Assembly: GCA_020428645.1 (NCBI GenBank)
Contig: JAGQMN010000007.1
Coordinates: 1 to 39,083, forward strand
Direction of reading: 5' to 3'
DNA: 39,083 nt
Source of the DNA: Patescibacteria group bacterium
Lineage (GTDB): Bacteria > Patescibacteriota > Minisyncoccia > Phycocordibacterales > UBA1006
Of this stretch, positions 6,841 through 12,729 are shown piece after piece. A program made the position numbers and the translations under genes. Positions within the stretch are counted from its first letter, which is position 1, and the number at the start of each line of letters is the position of its first letter. The notes beneath the pieces were generated by a model, which did no database searches, was not told the DNA's origin, and was given only the letters and a program-made list of their open reading frames with translations.

Positions 6841-6947
6841 ATATCTCATTCCGAACAAGGTCTGTACAGCCGTTCGTGCGTCAGGGTCCGAGCTAGTCCT
6901 ACATCGTGCACTGATGCAAAAATATCGTAGGTAGCTACGGTATTTTT
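6841..6947 (+). repeat. dispersed CCGAACA-type intergenic repeat, copy C (long form)
   Basis: ATATCTCATTCCGAACA, then about 38 extra bases, then GTCCTACATCGTGCA and a hairpin. Its left end lies just upstream of the kinase promoter; its right end feeds the promoter of the next gene. Confidence 0.5.
6918..6947. terminator. hairpin followed by promoter
   Basis: Arms AAAAATATCGTAG/CTACGGTATTTTT with one T-G pair and loop GTAG. Its T-rich end overlaps the extended -10 of the DUF1761-like gene, so the stop-and-restart design recurs with an unrelated stem. Confidence 0.65.
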
Positions 6948-6955
6948 GTTATAAT
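6947..6955 (+). promoter_or_regulatory. extended -10 promoter of the DUF1761-like gene
   Basis: TGT-TATAAT with a 7-base gap to the ATG at 6963. Confidence 0.75.
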
Positions 6956-6962
6956 TATTGAT

Positions 6963-7412
6963 ATGGAAACAATAATTATAATCGGGGTATTGGGAGCAAT
7001 TATTAGTGCGGTTACAGGAACACTATGGTACGGAGGATGGACGCCAATGGGAAAATGGCACATGCAGTACCTCGGGTTTGATGGGTTATCAGAAGAAGAA
7101 AAGAAACAGAAAATAGAAGAAGCAAAACCACACATGGCAAAAACGTACGGGGCGCAAATGTTCCTTTCATTTCTGACTTCATTTTTTATTGCTTTTGTAA
7201 CCAGCTACAGTGTACAAAACGGGGCACCAGCAAGTTCAGTGTTCTACTACACCCCGATGATTTGGTTATGTTTCACCGTGCCGATGATTGGGCAAAATAT
7301 TCTTTGGGGAACGTCAGAAGGAAGCCTTGCGTGGAAACGATTCTTTTCAGATAGTTTGTACAACTTGATAACCTTCCTTGTTATTGCATTTGTCGCAACC
7401 CTTTTCTTTTAA
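6963..7412 (+). CDS. DUF1761-like four-helix membrane protein
   Basis: A 149-residue protein with a hydrophobic N-terminal helix, then a TLWYGGWTPMGKWHMQYLG signature typical of DUF1761, a charged cytoplasmic stretch with EEEKKQKIEEAKPH (about 44-57), and three further membrane helices. The function of the family is unknown. The stop codon lies at the base of the following hairpin. The family call rests on the WYG...W pattern and topology. Confidence 0.7.
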   Translation: METIIIIGVLGAIISAVTGTLWYGGWTPMGKWHMQYLGFDGLSEEEKKQKIEEAKPHMAKTYGAQMFLSFLTSFFIAFVTSYSVQNGAPASSVFYYTPMIWLCFTVPMIGQNILWGTSEGSLAWKRFFSDSLYNLITFLVIAFVATLFF

Positions 7413-7434
7413 AACCAGCTTCAGCTGGTTTTTT
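7411..7434 (+). terminator. TTCA hairpin terminator
   Basis: Perfect 9-bp arms AAAACCAGC/GCTGGTTTT around TTCA, then TT. It belongs to the same family as the copy at 73 but is separated from the next -10 box by about 16 bases. Confidence 0.8.
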
Positions 7435-7450
7435 GAAAGTTTTTTAGGAT

Positions 7451-7456
7451 TATACT
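7451..7456 (+). promoter_or_regulatory. -10 promoter of the PQ-loop-like gene
   Basis: TATACT, 6-base gap, ATG at 7463. The GTG at 7457 lies in the gap and is not the start. Confidence 0.75.
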
Positions 7457-7462
7457 GTGAAC

Positions 7463-8059
7463 ATGAAATTACTCTTTGGTATCATCGGCGGAATCTTGGC
7501 GGTAGCAGGTAACCTGCCATACCTGAATGACATTATAAAAAAACGAATCACTCCACACCCCTACACATGGTTTGTATGGTCACTTGTGTCGGGTGTAACC
7601 TTCATTGGACAAGTAGTAAAGGGCGCAGGCGCTGCGACCATTGCATTCGCATCATCAGAAATATTTACTATACTGATTTTTATTTTTTCCCTACGCTACG
7701 GATTCAAGAATATACCTAAACGCGATACGTATTTTCTCGTTGCGGCACTGATTGGTATTGTGCCGTGGATTATTCTCAAAGATCCAACCTGGTCGGTAAT
7801 GATCATGGTTACGATTGATATTATCGCGTTTATACCAACAATACTGAAAACATGGCAAGCACCTAAGAGCGAATCACCGATACTCTATGGTTCAAATGTC
7901 CTGCGACATGGTTGTGCACTGTTGGCGCTTTCACAGTACAACATTGCAACCATGTTACATTCTCTTGCTATGATTGTTACCAATACGGTGATGACATTCA
8001 TTACTATACTACGAAAAAAGAGTGTTACTCGTGTTGATTCATTCACACCATCGAAGTAA
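7463..8059 (+). CDS. multi-pass membrane protein with two PQ-loop-like repeats
   Basis: A 198-residue integral membrane protein with six to seven helices. Two similar segments are visible: GGILAVAGNLPYLNDIIKK near the N-terminus, followed by PHPYTWFVWSLV, and IDIIAFIPTILKTWQAP near residue 125. The Pro-centred pattern recalls the PQ-loop/SemiSWEET superfamily of small-solute transporters, but the exact PQ is absent, so the assignment is tentative. It is monocistronic by its promoter. Confidence 0.5.
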   Translation: MKLLFGIIGGILAVAGNLPYLNDIIKKRITPHPYTWFVWSLVSGVTFIGQVVKGAGAATIAFASSEIFTILIFIFSLRYGFKNIPKRDTYFLVAALIGIVPWIILKDPTWSVMIMVTIDIIAFIPTILKTWQAPKSESPILYGSNVLRHGCALLALSQYNIATMLHSLAMIVTNTVMTFITILRKKSVTRVDSFTPSK

Positions 8060-8092
8060 CTATAAACACAGTCTTTCTATAAAAATTATACT

Positions 8093-8101
8093 TGGTATAA
8101 T
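8093..8101 (+). promoter_or_regulatory. extended -10 promoter before a hairpin leader
   Basis: TGG-TATAAT. An ATG at 8109 is 7 bases downstream and would fit a leaderless start, but the signal peptide begins only at 8160. Bases 8111-8131 form a hairpin (GTTTTCG/CGAAAAC), so a structured leader of about 50 bases is the alternative. Confidence 0.6.
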
Positions 8102-8159
8102 TTAAGCAATGTTTTCGTACCTCGCGAAAACAATTATTCATAACGAATTAATAACATCT

Positions 8160-8459
8160 ATGAAAAAATTACTCATCATTACTATGACACTTGGTGTGGT
8201 ATTCTCAATGACCACATTTTCAGCACACGCACTTGAATCTGAGGTTCAATCAGAATTAGGTGTTGATCTTGCCGACGAATCGACAGTACAAGATACCGTC
8301 GAAGAGACTGAAACTGAATTGCGTGATAACCACAACCATTGGGGTCATCGCCACCACGAACGAAAAGAAATACGTGGAAAACGAAGAGGTCAAACACGGC
8401 AACTACCATACTATCCACTGGCAGTTGCATACGCGGTTGAACTCATCCTCGAACCATAA
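8160..8459 (+). CDS. small exported histidine-rich protein
   Basis: From the ATG at 8160 the protein is 99 residues: a signal peptide (MKKLLIITMTL through FSAHA, cleavage likely after residue about 22), an acidic stretch, and a His-rich patch NHNHWGHRHHERKE (about 58-71), then a basic stretch and a hydrophobic tail. If translation starts at 8109 it gains 17 residues before the signal peptide. The His cluster could bind metal (inference). No family recognised. It is the first of four consecutive genes with His-rich or redox features. Confidence 0.6.
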   Translation: MKKLLIITMTLGVVFSMTTFSAHALESEVQSELGVDLADESTVQDTVEETETELRDNHNHWGHRHHERKEIRGKRRGQTRQLPYYPLAVAYAVELILEP

Positions 8460-8479
8460 TCGTTAACATTAGTTAACTC

Positions 8480-8510
8480 ATAACAACCCTTACGTGTGGG
8501 GGTTGTTATT
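8480..8510 (+). terminator. intrinsic terminator
   Basis: Ten-bp arms ATAACAACCC/GGGTTGTTAT with a 10-base loop, downstream of the His-rich protein gene. Confidence 0.75.
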
Positions 8511-8564
8511 ATTAATCACGGGGTGTCTCTGATTCTGTTATCTCTCTGTTGTGATGTTTTACTA

Positions 8565-8570
8565 TATAAT
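8565..8570 (+). promoter_or_regulatory. -10 promoter of the split-barrel gene
   Basis: TATAAT with a 7-base gap to the ATG at 8578. The in-frame ATGs at 8551 and 8554 lie upstream of this box. Confidence 0.7.
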
Positions 8571-8577
8571 AATTTGT

Positions 8578-8955
8578 ATGAATCTCTCGAAACAACAACA
8601 AGATACTATTCTGCGTGCATCATCAAAAGCATTAGCAACGTATTCGGATATACATGGATTAAACGTTGTCCCTGTTTCGACCATCAACATGGTTAACCAT
8701 CACGTTGTGTTATGTAACTACTTTATGAATAAAACACATGAAAATATTGTGCACGATCATCATGTTGCGCTGGCGTGTTGGTCAGATGGATGTGGGATTC
8801 AAATGAAGGGAACCGCGCAGTACCACGAATCAGGTGATCTCTTTGAACACATGCGAGAGGGTGTGGCACGTATACATCCAGAACGAACCTTGCGTGGAAT
8901 TATTGTCATCACCGTGGATCACATTTTTGATATATCACTACCAAACGGGGTATAA
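8578..8955 (+). CDS. pyridoxamine-5'-phosphate-oxidase-like FMN-binding split-barrel protein
   Basis: A 125-residue protein with the PNPOx-like pattern: GLNVVPVSTINMVNHHVVLC (strands 1-3), the KTHENIVHDHHVALACW stretch matching the usual KT..N...P.v.l..., then IQMKGTAQYHESGDLFEHM. Members bind FMN or related cofactors and catalyse redox steps; small stand-alone forms are mostly uncharacterised. The stop codon overlaps the promoter of the next gene, giving tight packing but separate transcription. Confidence 0.75.
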   Translation: MNLSKQQQDTILRASSKALATYSDIHGLNVVPVSTINMVNHHVVLCNYFMNKTHENIVHDHHVALACWSDGCGIQMKGTAQYHESGDLFEHMREGVARIHPERTLRGIIVITVDHIFDISLPNGV

Positions 8956-8956
8956 T
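8951..8956 (+). promoter_or_regulatory. -10 promoter overlapping the upstream stop
   Basis: TATAAT spans the TAA stop of the split-barrel gene. A 6-base gap leads to the ATG at 8963. Confidence 0.75.
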
Positions 8957-8962
8957 ACGTGC

Positions 8963-9436
8963 ATGAAAAAATTTACTATCATAGCTTTTATATTTGGTGT
9001 AGCAATTGGGTACCTCATATTTATTGGACTCGATGAAGTCTCGAATCAAAGGACTATCAACCAACACACAGAGGAATATGTTCATGCTGGAGATGAACAC
9101 ATGCACGAACAGCGAGACGTAACGTCACCAACAATACCAACACTCGATGTGAGCGTATATCCTGATAGCAAATCTGGTTACAACATTCACATTATTACCG
9201 ATAATTTTACGTGGACACCCGAACGCGTAAACACTGATCCTGTTGAAAATGAAGGGCATGCACACCTATACATTAACAATGAAAAAGTTGCCCGTATCTA
9301 TGGACCATGGTTCCATCTAGATGATCATCATCTCGTACCAGGAAAACCAAACACTATGCGTGTTACCCTTAACACAAATGATCATGCTGAATGGTCAGTG
9401 GAAGGAAATACGATAGAATTTATTAGCGAATTGTAA
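8963..9436 (+). CDS. membrane-anchored histidine-rich exported protein
   Basis: A 157-residue protein with an N-terminal anchor (MKKFTIIAFIFGVAIGYLIF), a His-rich linker (VHAGDEHMHEQ, about 41-51) and a compact outer domain. The domain contains FTWTPERVN, NEGHAHLYINNEKVARIYG and WFHLDDHHLVPGKPNTMRVTL, ending in TNDHAEW. Many spaced His residues suggest metal binding, possibly copper (inference). A similar GHAHLY..G.K.aR.Y pattern is known to me from uncharacterised exported proteins. It lies 12 bases before the DoxX-like gene, probably in one operon. Confidence 0.6.
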   Translation: MKKFTIIAFIFGVAIGYLIFIGLDEVSNQRTINQHTEEYVHAGDEHMHEQRDVTSPTIPTLDVSVYPDSKSGYNIHIITDNFTWTPERVNTDPVENEGHAHLYINNEKVARIYGPWFHLDDHHLVPGKPNTMRVTLNTNDHAEWSVEGNTIEFISEL

Positions 9437-9448
9437 ATCACCATCATT

Positions 9449-10435
9449 ATGAAACGAAACATTCTCATACTCTTAGGAACACTTGCGTTGCTTCCTGTTA
9501 CCGCCTTTGCACACGTCCGCTACATTGCAACTGACAATGAGCAAGCGCTGTTGAGCTACCATGATTACGCGGCATTTTTTTCGCCACTGTCTGAACCAAA
9601 GTACCTCGCAATGATTATTGCCACACTCGTGGTGGTGGTCGTGGCATACCTCATACTGGATCACAATCGGTTTTTTCATCACTGGGCAGAACACATGGCA
9701 CACGTTGGGGAATCATACCGTCCGTTCATCCCCTGGATTACACGACTTTCGCTCGGTATCATTCTCATTGGTGGAGCAACTGATGGATTTTTGATTTCGC
9801 CTGTACTTGATATGCCTCCGTCACTGTACCTTGTGCAACTCGTCATTGGGTTCTTCCTCATGGCTGGTTTCTTGGTTGAATTCTCTGCGGTTGTTGCATT
9901 TTGTTTGTTCATCTTTGCACTCGCACATGACCCATACCTCATTGGATCATTTGATATTCTCGCGCTGATCATTTCGCTGTTCATTCTTGATTCACGACGC
10001 CCTGGTGTTGACGATATTATTGGCATTCCTGATATATTGCACATCAAACGGTGGCGACGGTATCTCCCCGCAGTACTACGCATTGGTATCGGTGTCGGGA
10101 TGACGTACCTTGCGATTGTCGAGAAAATTCTCACACCACACCTCGCTGCCTTGGTTGCTGAACACACAGCGCTGGTTGACGTGATTCCTGTTTCTGCAAT
10201 GATGTGGGCATTTTCTGCAGGTATTATTGAATTAGTTGTTGGTATTATGCTCATCGTGGGATGGAAAACTCGCCTCGCCTCGGTTGCAGCACTGGTGATC
10301 CTCTCGATGTCATTCTTCTACTTCGGTGAAGACGTGACCTCGCACGTTACCCTGTTTGGAACCCTCTCAGCAGTATTCATACTCGGCGTTGGACCTTGGG
10401 GTATTGATAAACCACATCCTATGCATAAATATTAA
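9449..10435 (+). CDS. DoxX-like multi-pass membrane protein with exported N-terminus
   Basis: A 328-residue protein. A signal peptide ends TAFA, and cleavage there would leave His as the first mature residue (HVRYIAT), the arrangement used by CopC-type copper sites. About nine hydrophobic segments follow, with a DoxX/DoxD-like four-helix block in the C-terminal half (RYLPAVLRIGIGVGMTYLAIVEK to the end). There is no promoter of its own; it follows the His-rich anchored protein by 12 bases. Role in metal or redox homeostasis is inferred from context only. Confidence 0.65.
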   Translation: MKRNILILLGTLALLPVTAFAHVRYIATDNEQALLSYHDYAAFFSPLSEPKYLAMIIATLVVVVVAYLILDHNRFFHHWAEHMAHVGESYRPFIPWITRLSLGIILIGGATDGFLISPVLDMPPSLYLVQLVIGFFLMAGFLVEFSAVVAFCLFIFALAHDPYLIGSFDILALIISLFILDSRRPGVDDIIGIPDILHIKRWRRYLPAVLRIGIGVGMTYLAIVEKILTPHLAALVAEHTALVDVIPVSAMMWAFSAGIIELVVGIMLIVGWKTRLASVAALVILSMSFFYFGEDVTSHVTLFGTLSAVFILGVGPWGIDKPHPMHKY

Positions 10436-10440
10436 CAAAC

Positions 10441-10470
10441 AAAAAACACCCATGCGCGTGGTGTTTTTTT
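10441..10470. terminator. two-way hairpin terminator
   Basis: AAAAAACACC/GGTGTTTTTT around a 9-base loop, between the convergent DoxX-like and HU genes. Confidence 0.85.
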
Positions 10471-10494
10471 GTGTATCACGTGTGTGATAGATGA

Positions 10495-10773
10495 TTACAT
10501 TCCAGCAACGGTATCCTTCAGTGCTTTTCCTGCCTTGAATTTTGGAACGCGCTTTGCAGCAACCTGTACCATTTCTCCAGTTCGTGGGTTTCGAGCAGTT
10601 CGTGCATTTCGCATTGCTCCTTCGAATTTCCCAAATCCAGCAACATCAACAGTTCCTCCCTTTGCCATTTCTCCTGCAATAGCATCAAAGATTCCTTTTA
10701 CTACTGATTCTGCTTGTGTTTTGGTTCCTCCAACCATATCGTGAACCATGTTTACCAAGTCTTGTTTTTTCAT
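10495..10773 (-). CDS. hup: HU-family DNA-binding protein
   Basis: A 92-residue nucleoid protein. The HU signature GFGKFEGAMRNARTARNPRTG (split here around residues 46-66) includes the beta-arm with the NPRTGE turn that inserts into the DNA minor groove, followed by AAKRVPKFKAGKALKD. It compacts and bends DNA as a dimer. Length is normal for the family. A perfect DnaA box lies 46 bases upstream of the ATG, overlapping the likely promoter. The leader is about 25 bases, unlike the leaderless genes around it. Confidence 0.95.
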   Translation of the reverse strand: MKKQDLVNMVHDMVGGTKTQAESVVKGIFDAIAGEMAKGGTVDVAGFGKFEGAMRNARTARNPRTGEMVQVAAKRVPKFKAGKALKDTVAGM

Positions 10774-10818
10774 AGTTTTTCTACGTTTCTGTGTTACCTG
10801 CTAATAATGTTGAAACCT

Positions 10819-10827
10819 TTATCCACA
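10819..10827 (+). promoter_or_regulatory. perfect DnaA box in the HU upstream region
   Basis: TTATCCACA, the consensus DnaA box. Read on the minus strand it precedes the weak -10 candidates CATTAT/TATTAG of the HU gene, so bound DnaA could affect HU transcription. Confidence 0.55.
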
Positions 10828-10903
10828 CAAATGGAATTCATAAAAGCTTTCACGGGGTTATTATACAATGGTTTTTTACGAATCTGCAAGGAAAAAATTT
10901 TGA

Positions 10904-10933
10904 CAAAACAAAAAATAACCTGCATGAGGTTAC
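10904..10933 (-). terminator. terminator of clpP
   Basis: TAACCT/AGGTTA hairpin with a 5-base loop and a T-rich tail on the minus strand. It overlaps the clpP stop codon. Confidence 0.75.
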
Positions 10934-11511
10934 TTTCGCTTCGAGATGATGCCATCGACAATACCGTATTTTTTCGCCTGTGATGCATCCATCCAGTAGT
11001 CCCGATCCATGTCTTTTTCTACCTGGTCTTTTTTCTGTCCGGTTGCCTCAACCATCATATCAATCAGTGTTTGTTTGATTTTTAAGATCTGTTCAGCTGT
11101 AATGGCAATATCAGATGCCTGACCCTCAACACCGGTCATTGGCTGGTGAATCATAACCCGACTGTGTGGCAAGACGTACCGTTTACCTTTGACTCCTTGA
11201 GAAAGAATCATTGCACCCATTGACGCTGCCATACCCACACATACAGTTGATACGTCAGGTTTGATAAACTGCATGGTATCAATCATTGCCATACCCGCAT
11301 CAACTGAACCTCCTGGAGAATTCACATAAATCGTGATGTCTTTTTCAGCATCTTCTTGTTCAAGGTGGAGGAGCTGTGCAACCACGCTGTTGGCGAGATC
11401 TGCGGTGATGTTACCACCAATGAAAATAATGCGTTCTTTGAGTAATCGCGAGTAAATATCGTAGGCACGTTCACCTGCCTGTGTTTTTTCAATAACCGTT
11501 GGAATTAACAT
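10930..11511 (-). CDS. clpP: ATP-dependent Clp protease proteolytic subunit
   Basis: A 193-residue serine peptidase that forms the double-heptamer chamber fed by Clp ATPases. The triad is visible: Ser98 in GMAASMGA, His122 in RVMIHQP, and Asp171 in DRDYWM. The oxyanion loop SPGGSV is at 65-70. Length is normal. The minus-strand neighbour upstream is tig, the common bacterial tig-clpP pairing, but a terminator separates them and clpP has a candidate promoter of its own. Confidence 0.97.
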   Translation of the reverse strand: MLIPTVIEKTQAGERAYDIYSRLLKERIIFIGGNITADLANSVVAQLLHLEQEDAEKDITIYVNSPGGSVDAGMAMIDTMQFIKPDVSTVCVGMAASMGAMILSQGVKGKRYVLPHSRVMIHQPMTGVEGQASDIAITAEQILKIKQTLIDMMVEATGQKKDQVEKDMDRDYWMDASQAKKYGIVDGIISKRK

Positions 11512-11517
11512 ACCTCT

Positions 11518-11523
11518 AGTCTA
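11518..11523 (-). promoter_or_regulatory. weak -10 promoter of clpP
   Basis: TAGACT followed by AGAGGT and the ATG: the same 6-base gap seen at leaderless genes, but a poorer hexamer. AGAGG is only one base from the ATG, too close to serve as a Shine-Dalgarno sequence. Confidence 0.45.
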
Positions 11524-11524
11524 A

Positions 11525-11551
11525 ATAAAAAAATGAGGTCTGCAACCTCAC
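11525..11551 (-). terminator. terminator of tig
   Basis: TGAGGT/ACCTCA hairpin with loop CTGCA (plus-strand reading) and a run of seven Ts on the minus strand, between tig and clpP. Confidence 0.8.
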
Positions 11552-11593
11552 TTACCGTAGTGCATGTAAATCAGAAATTTCTACAGTATCTAC

Positions 11594-12652
11594 TTACTGT
11601 TGATCTAAAAAAGTAAAGACTTCTTGATGAGTCAATACATTTGCCACGTAGGCACGTACGTTATTCTCGTCGATACCTTTTTGATCCTTGTACTGTTCCA
11701 TGATTTTTTTAGTCTCTGCCTCAACCAATTCATCAGATGGATCAATCTTCTCTTGTGTGGCAATGTGGTTCAGCATGAGCTGTGTCTGTGCACGTTTGTA
11801 TGCTTGGTCACGCCACTCTGTTCGGTAATCATCACGGGTTTTGTTGATTGATTGTAGGTAATCATCAAACGACATACCCGTCATGGCAATGTTTCCCTCA
11901 AATTCGTGTACCATTTTATCGAGCTCGTATTCAACCATCATATCTGGCACCTCGATTTTTGAATCTGCAATAATTGCCTCAATCGTTGCAATACGACGTT
12001 TCTCGTGATTCTTTGCTTCTTTTTCGCTTACAAGATTTTCTTTGATCTTTTTTGTAAATTCCTCAACATTTTGGAATTTCCCAATAGTTTTTACCCACTC
12101 GTCCGTAACCTCAGGTAAGTCTTCGTCCTTGATATCATTCCACGAGACAGGATCTTCGCCGTCCTTGAGGTTTTCCATCGCATTCTGCTGTGCACGCATT
12201 TTGCGCAGATTTGTAATAGTCTCTTCAACCTCGGTATCATCAACATCAGTAGCGTATTCTTTCTTGTTTTCTTCTTTGGCGATTTTCTTATAGTTACCAA
12301 GTTTAATATCTGGCAACACGGCAGTAGTAATTGTAAACTCAAGATCAGAACCTTCGGCAATTTTAGTAATTGCAATCTGTGGATGACCAATCGCCTTAAT
12401 ATCTTCTTTTTGAAGAATTTCAATGTAGGCATCACTGATCGCGCGATGTGCCATTTCTTCAAGAATCTGCATTCCACTGATCTGTTTTAATGCAACATCT
12501 CTCGGTACCTTACCTTCTCGAAATCCATCAACTTTGACTGAACTGATGAGTTCTTGTTCAGTCGTTTCGCGATATCCTTCCAATTTCTTTGCTGGCAAAA
12601 CAACCTTGATTTCAACTTGTGCATGTTCTCGTTTTTGTACGTCTATTTTCAT
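11594..12652 (-). CDS. tig: trigger factor lacking the PPIase domain
   Basis: A 352-residue ribosome-associated chaperone. The N-terminal domain carries the ribosome-docking signature GFREGKVPRD (about 46-55). The family normally has an FKBP-type PPIase domain of about 90 residues near 150-245; here a short acidic linker (about 140-185) leads directly into the C-terminal cradle (EVTDEWVKTIGKF onward). The chaperone should still bind nascent chains but not isomerise prolines. The GTG at 12661 lies next to the -10 box, so the ATG at 12652 is taken as start. Confidence 0.9.
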   Translation of the reverse strand: MKIDVQKREHAQVEIKVVLPAKKLEGYRETTEQELISSVKVDGFREGKVPRDVALKQISGMQILEEMAHRAISDAYIEILQKEDIKAIGHPQIAITKIAEGSDLEFTITTAVLPDIKLGNYKKIAKEENKKEYATDVDDTEVEETITNLRKMRAQQNAMENLKDGEDPVSWNDIKDEDLPEVTDEWVKTIGKFQNVEEFTKKIKENLVSEKEAKNHEKRRIATIEAIIADSKIEVPDMMVEYELDKMVHEFEGNIAMTGMSFDDYLQSINKTRDDYRTEWRDQAYKRAQTQLMLNHIATQEKIDPSDELVEAETKKIMEQYKDQKGIDENNVRAYVANVLTHQEVFTFLDQQ

Positions 12653-12659
12653 GGGGCTC

Positions 12660-12668
12660 ACTATACCA
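12660..12668 (-). promoter_or_regulatory. extended -10 promoter of tig
   Basis: TGG-TATAGT on the minus strand with a 7-base gap to the ATG at 12652. It is divergent from the promoter at 12715. Confidence 0.65.
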
Positions 12669-12714
12669 AACCAACCTCGTAAGTAAAGAAATGGTTCTAA
12701 TACCTATAGTAAGA

Positions 12715-12723
12715 TGGTATAAT
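12715..12723 (+). promoter_or_regulatory. extended -10 promoter of the 928-residue exported protein
   Basis: TGG-TATAAT with a 6-base gap to the ATG at 12730. Confidence 0.8.
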
Positions 12724-12729
12724 TTTTCT

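Noticed and set aside
8260-8466. Alternative reading frame over the His-rich protein gene
   Set aside because: It has no signal, promoter or family pattern and overlaps a frame with a clear signal peptide and His cluster.
9679-10254. Long minus-strand open frame opposite the DoxX-like gene
   Set aside because: Its composition (Met, Ser, Arg, Ile rich) is typical of an antisense shadow, and it has no promoter; the plus-strand frame has membrane helices and a signal peptide.
11512-11517. AGAGGT before clpP as a Shine-Dalgarno sequence
   Set aside because: It is one base from the ATG, too close to pair with 16S rRNA during initiation; the bases fit better as the 6-base gap after a -10 box.
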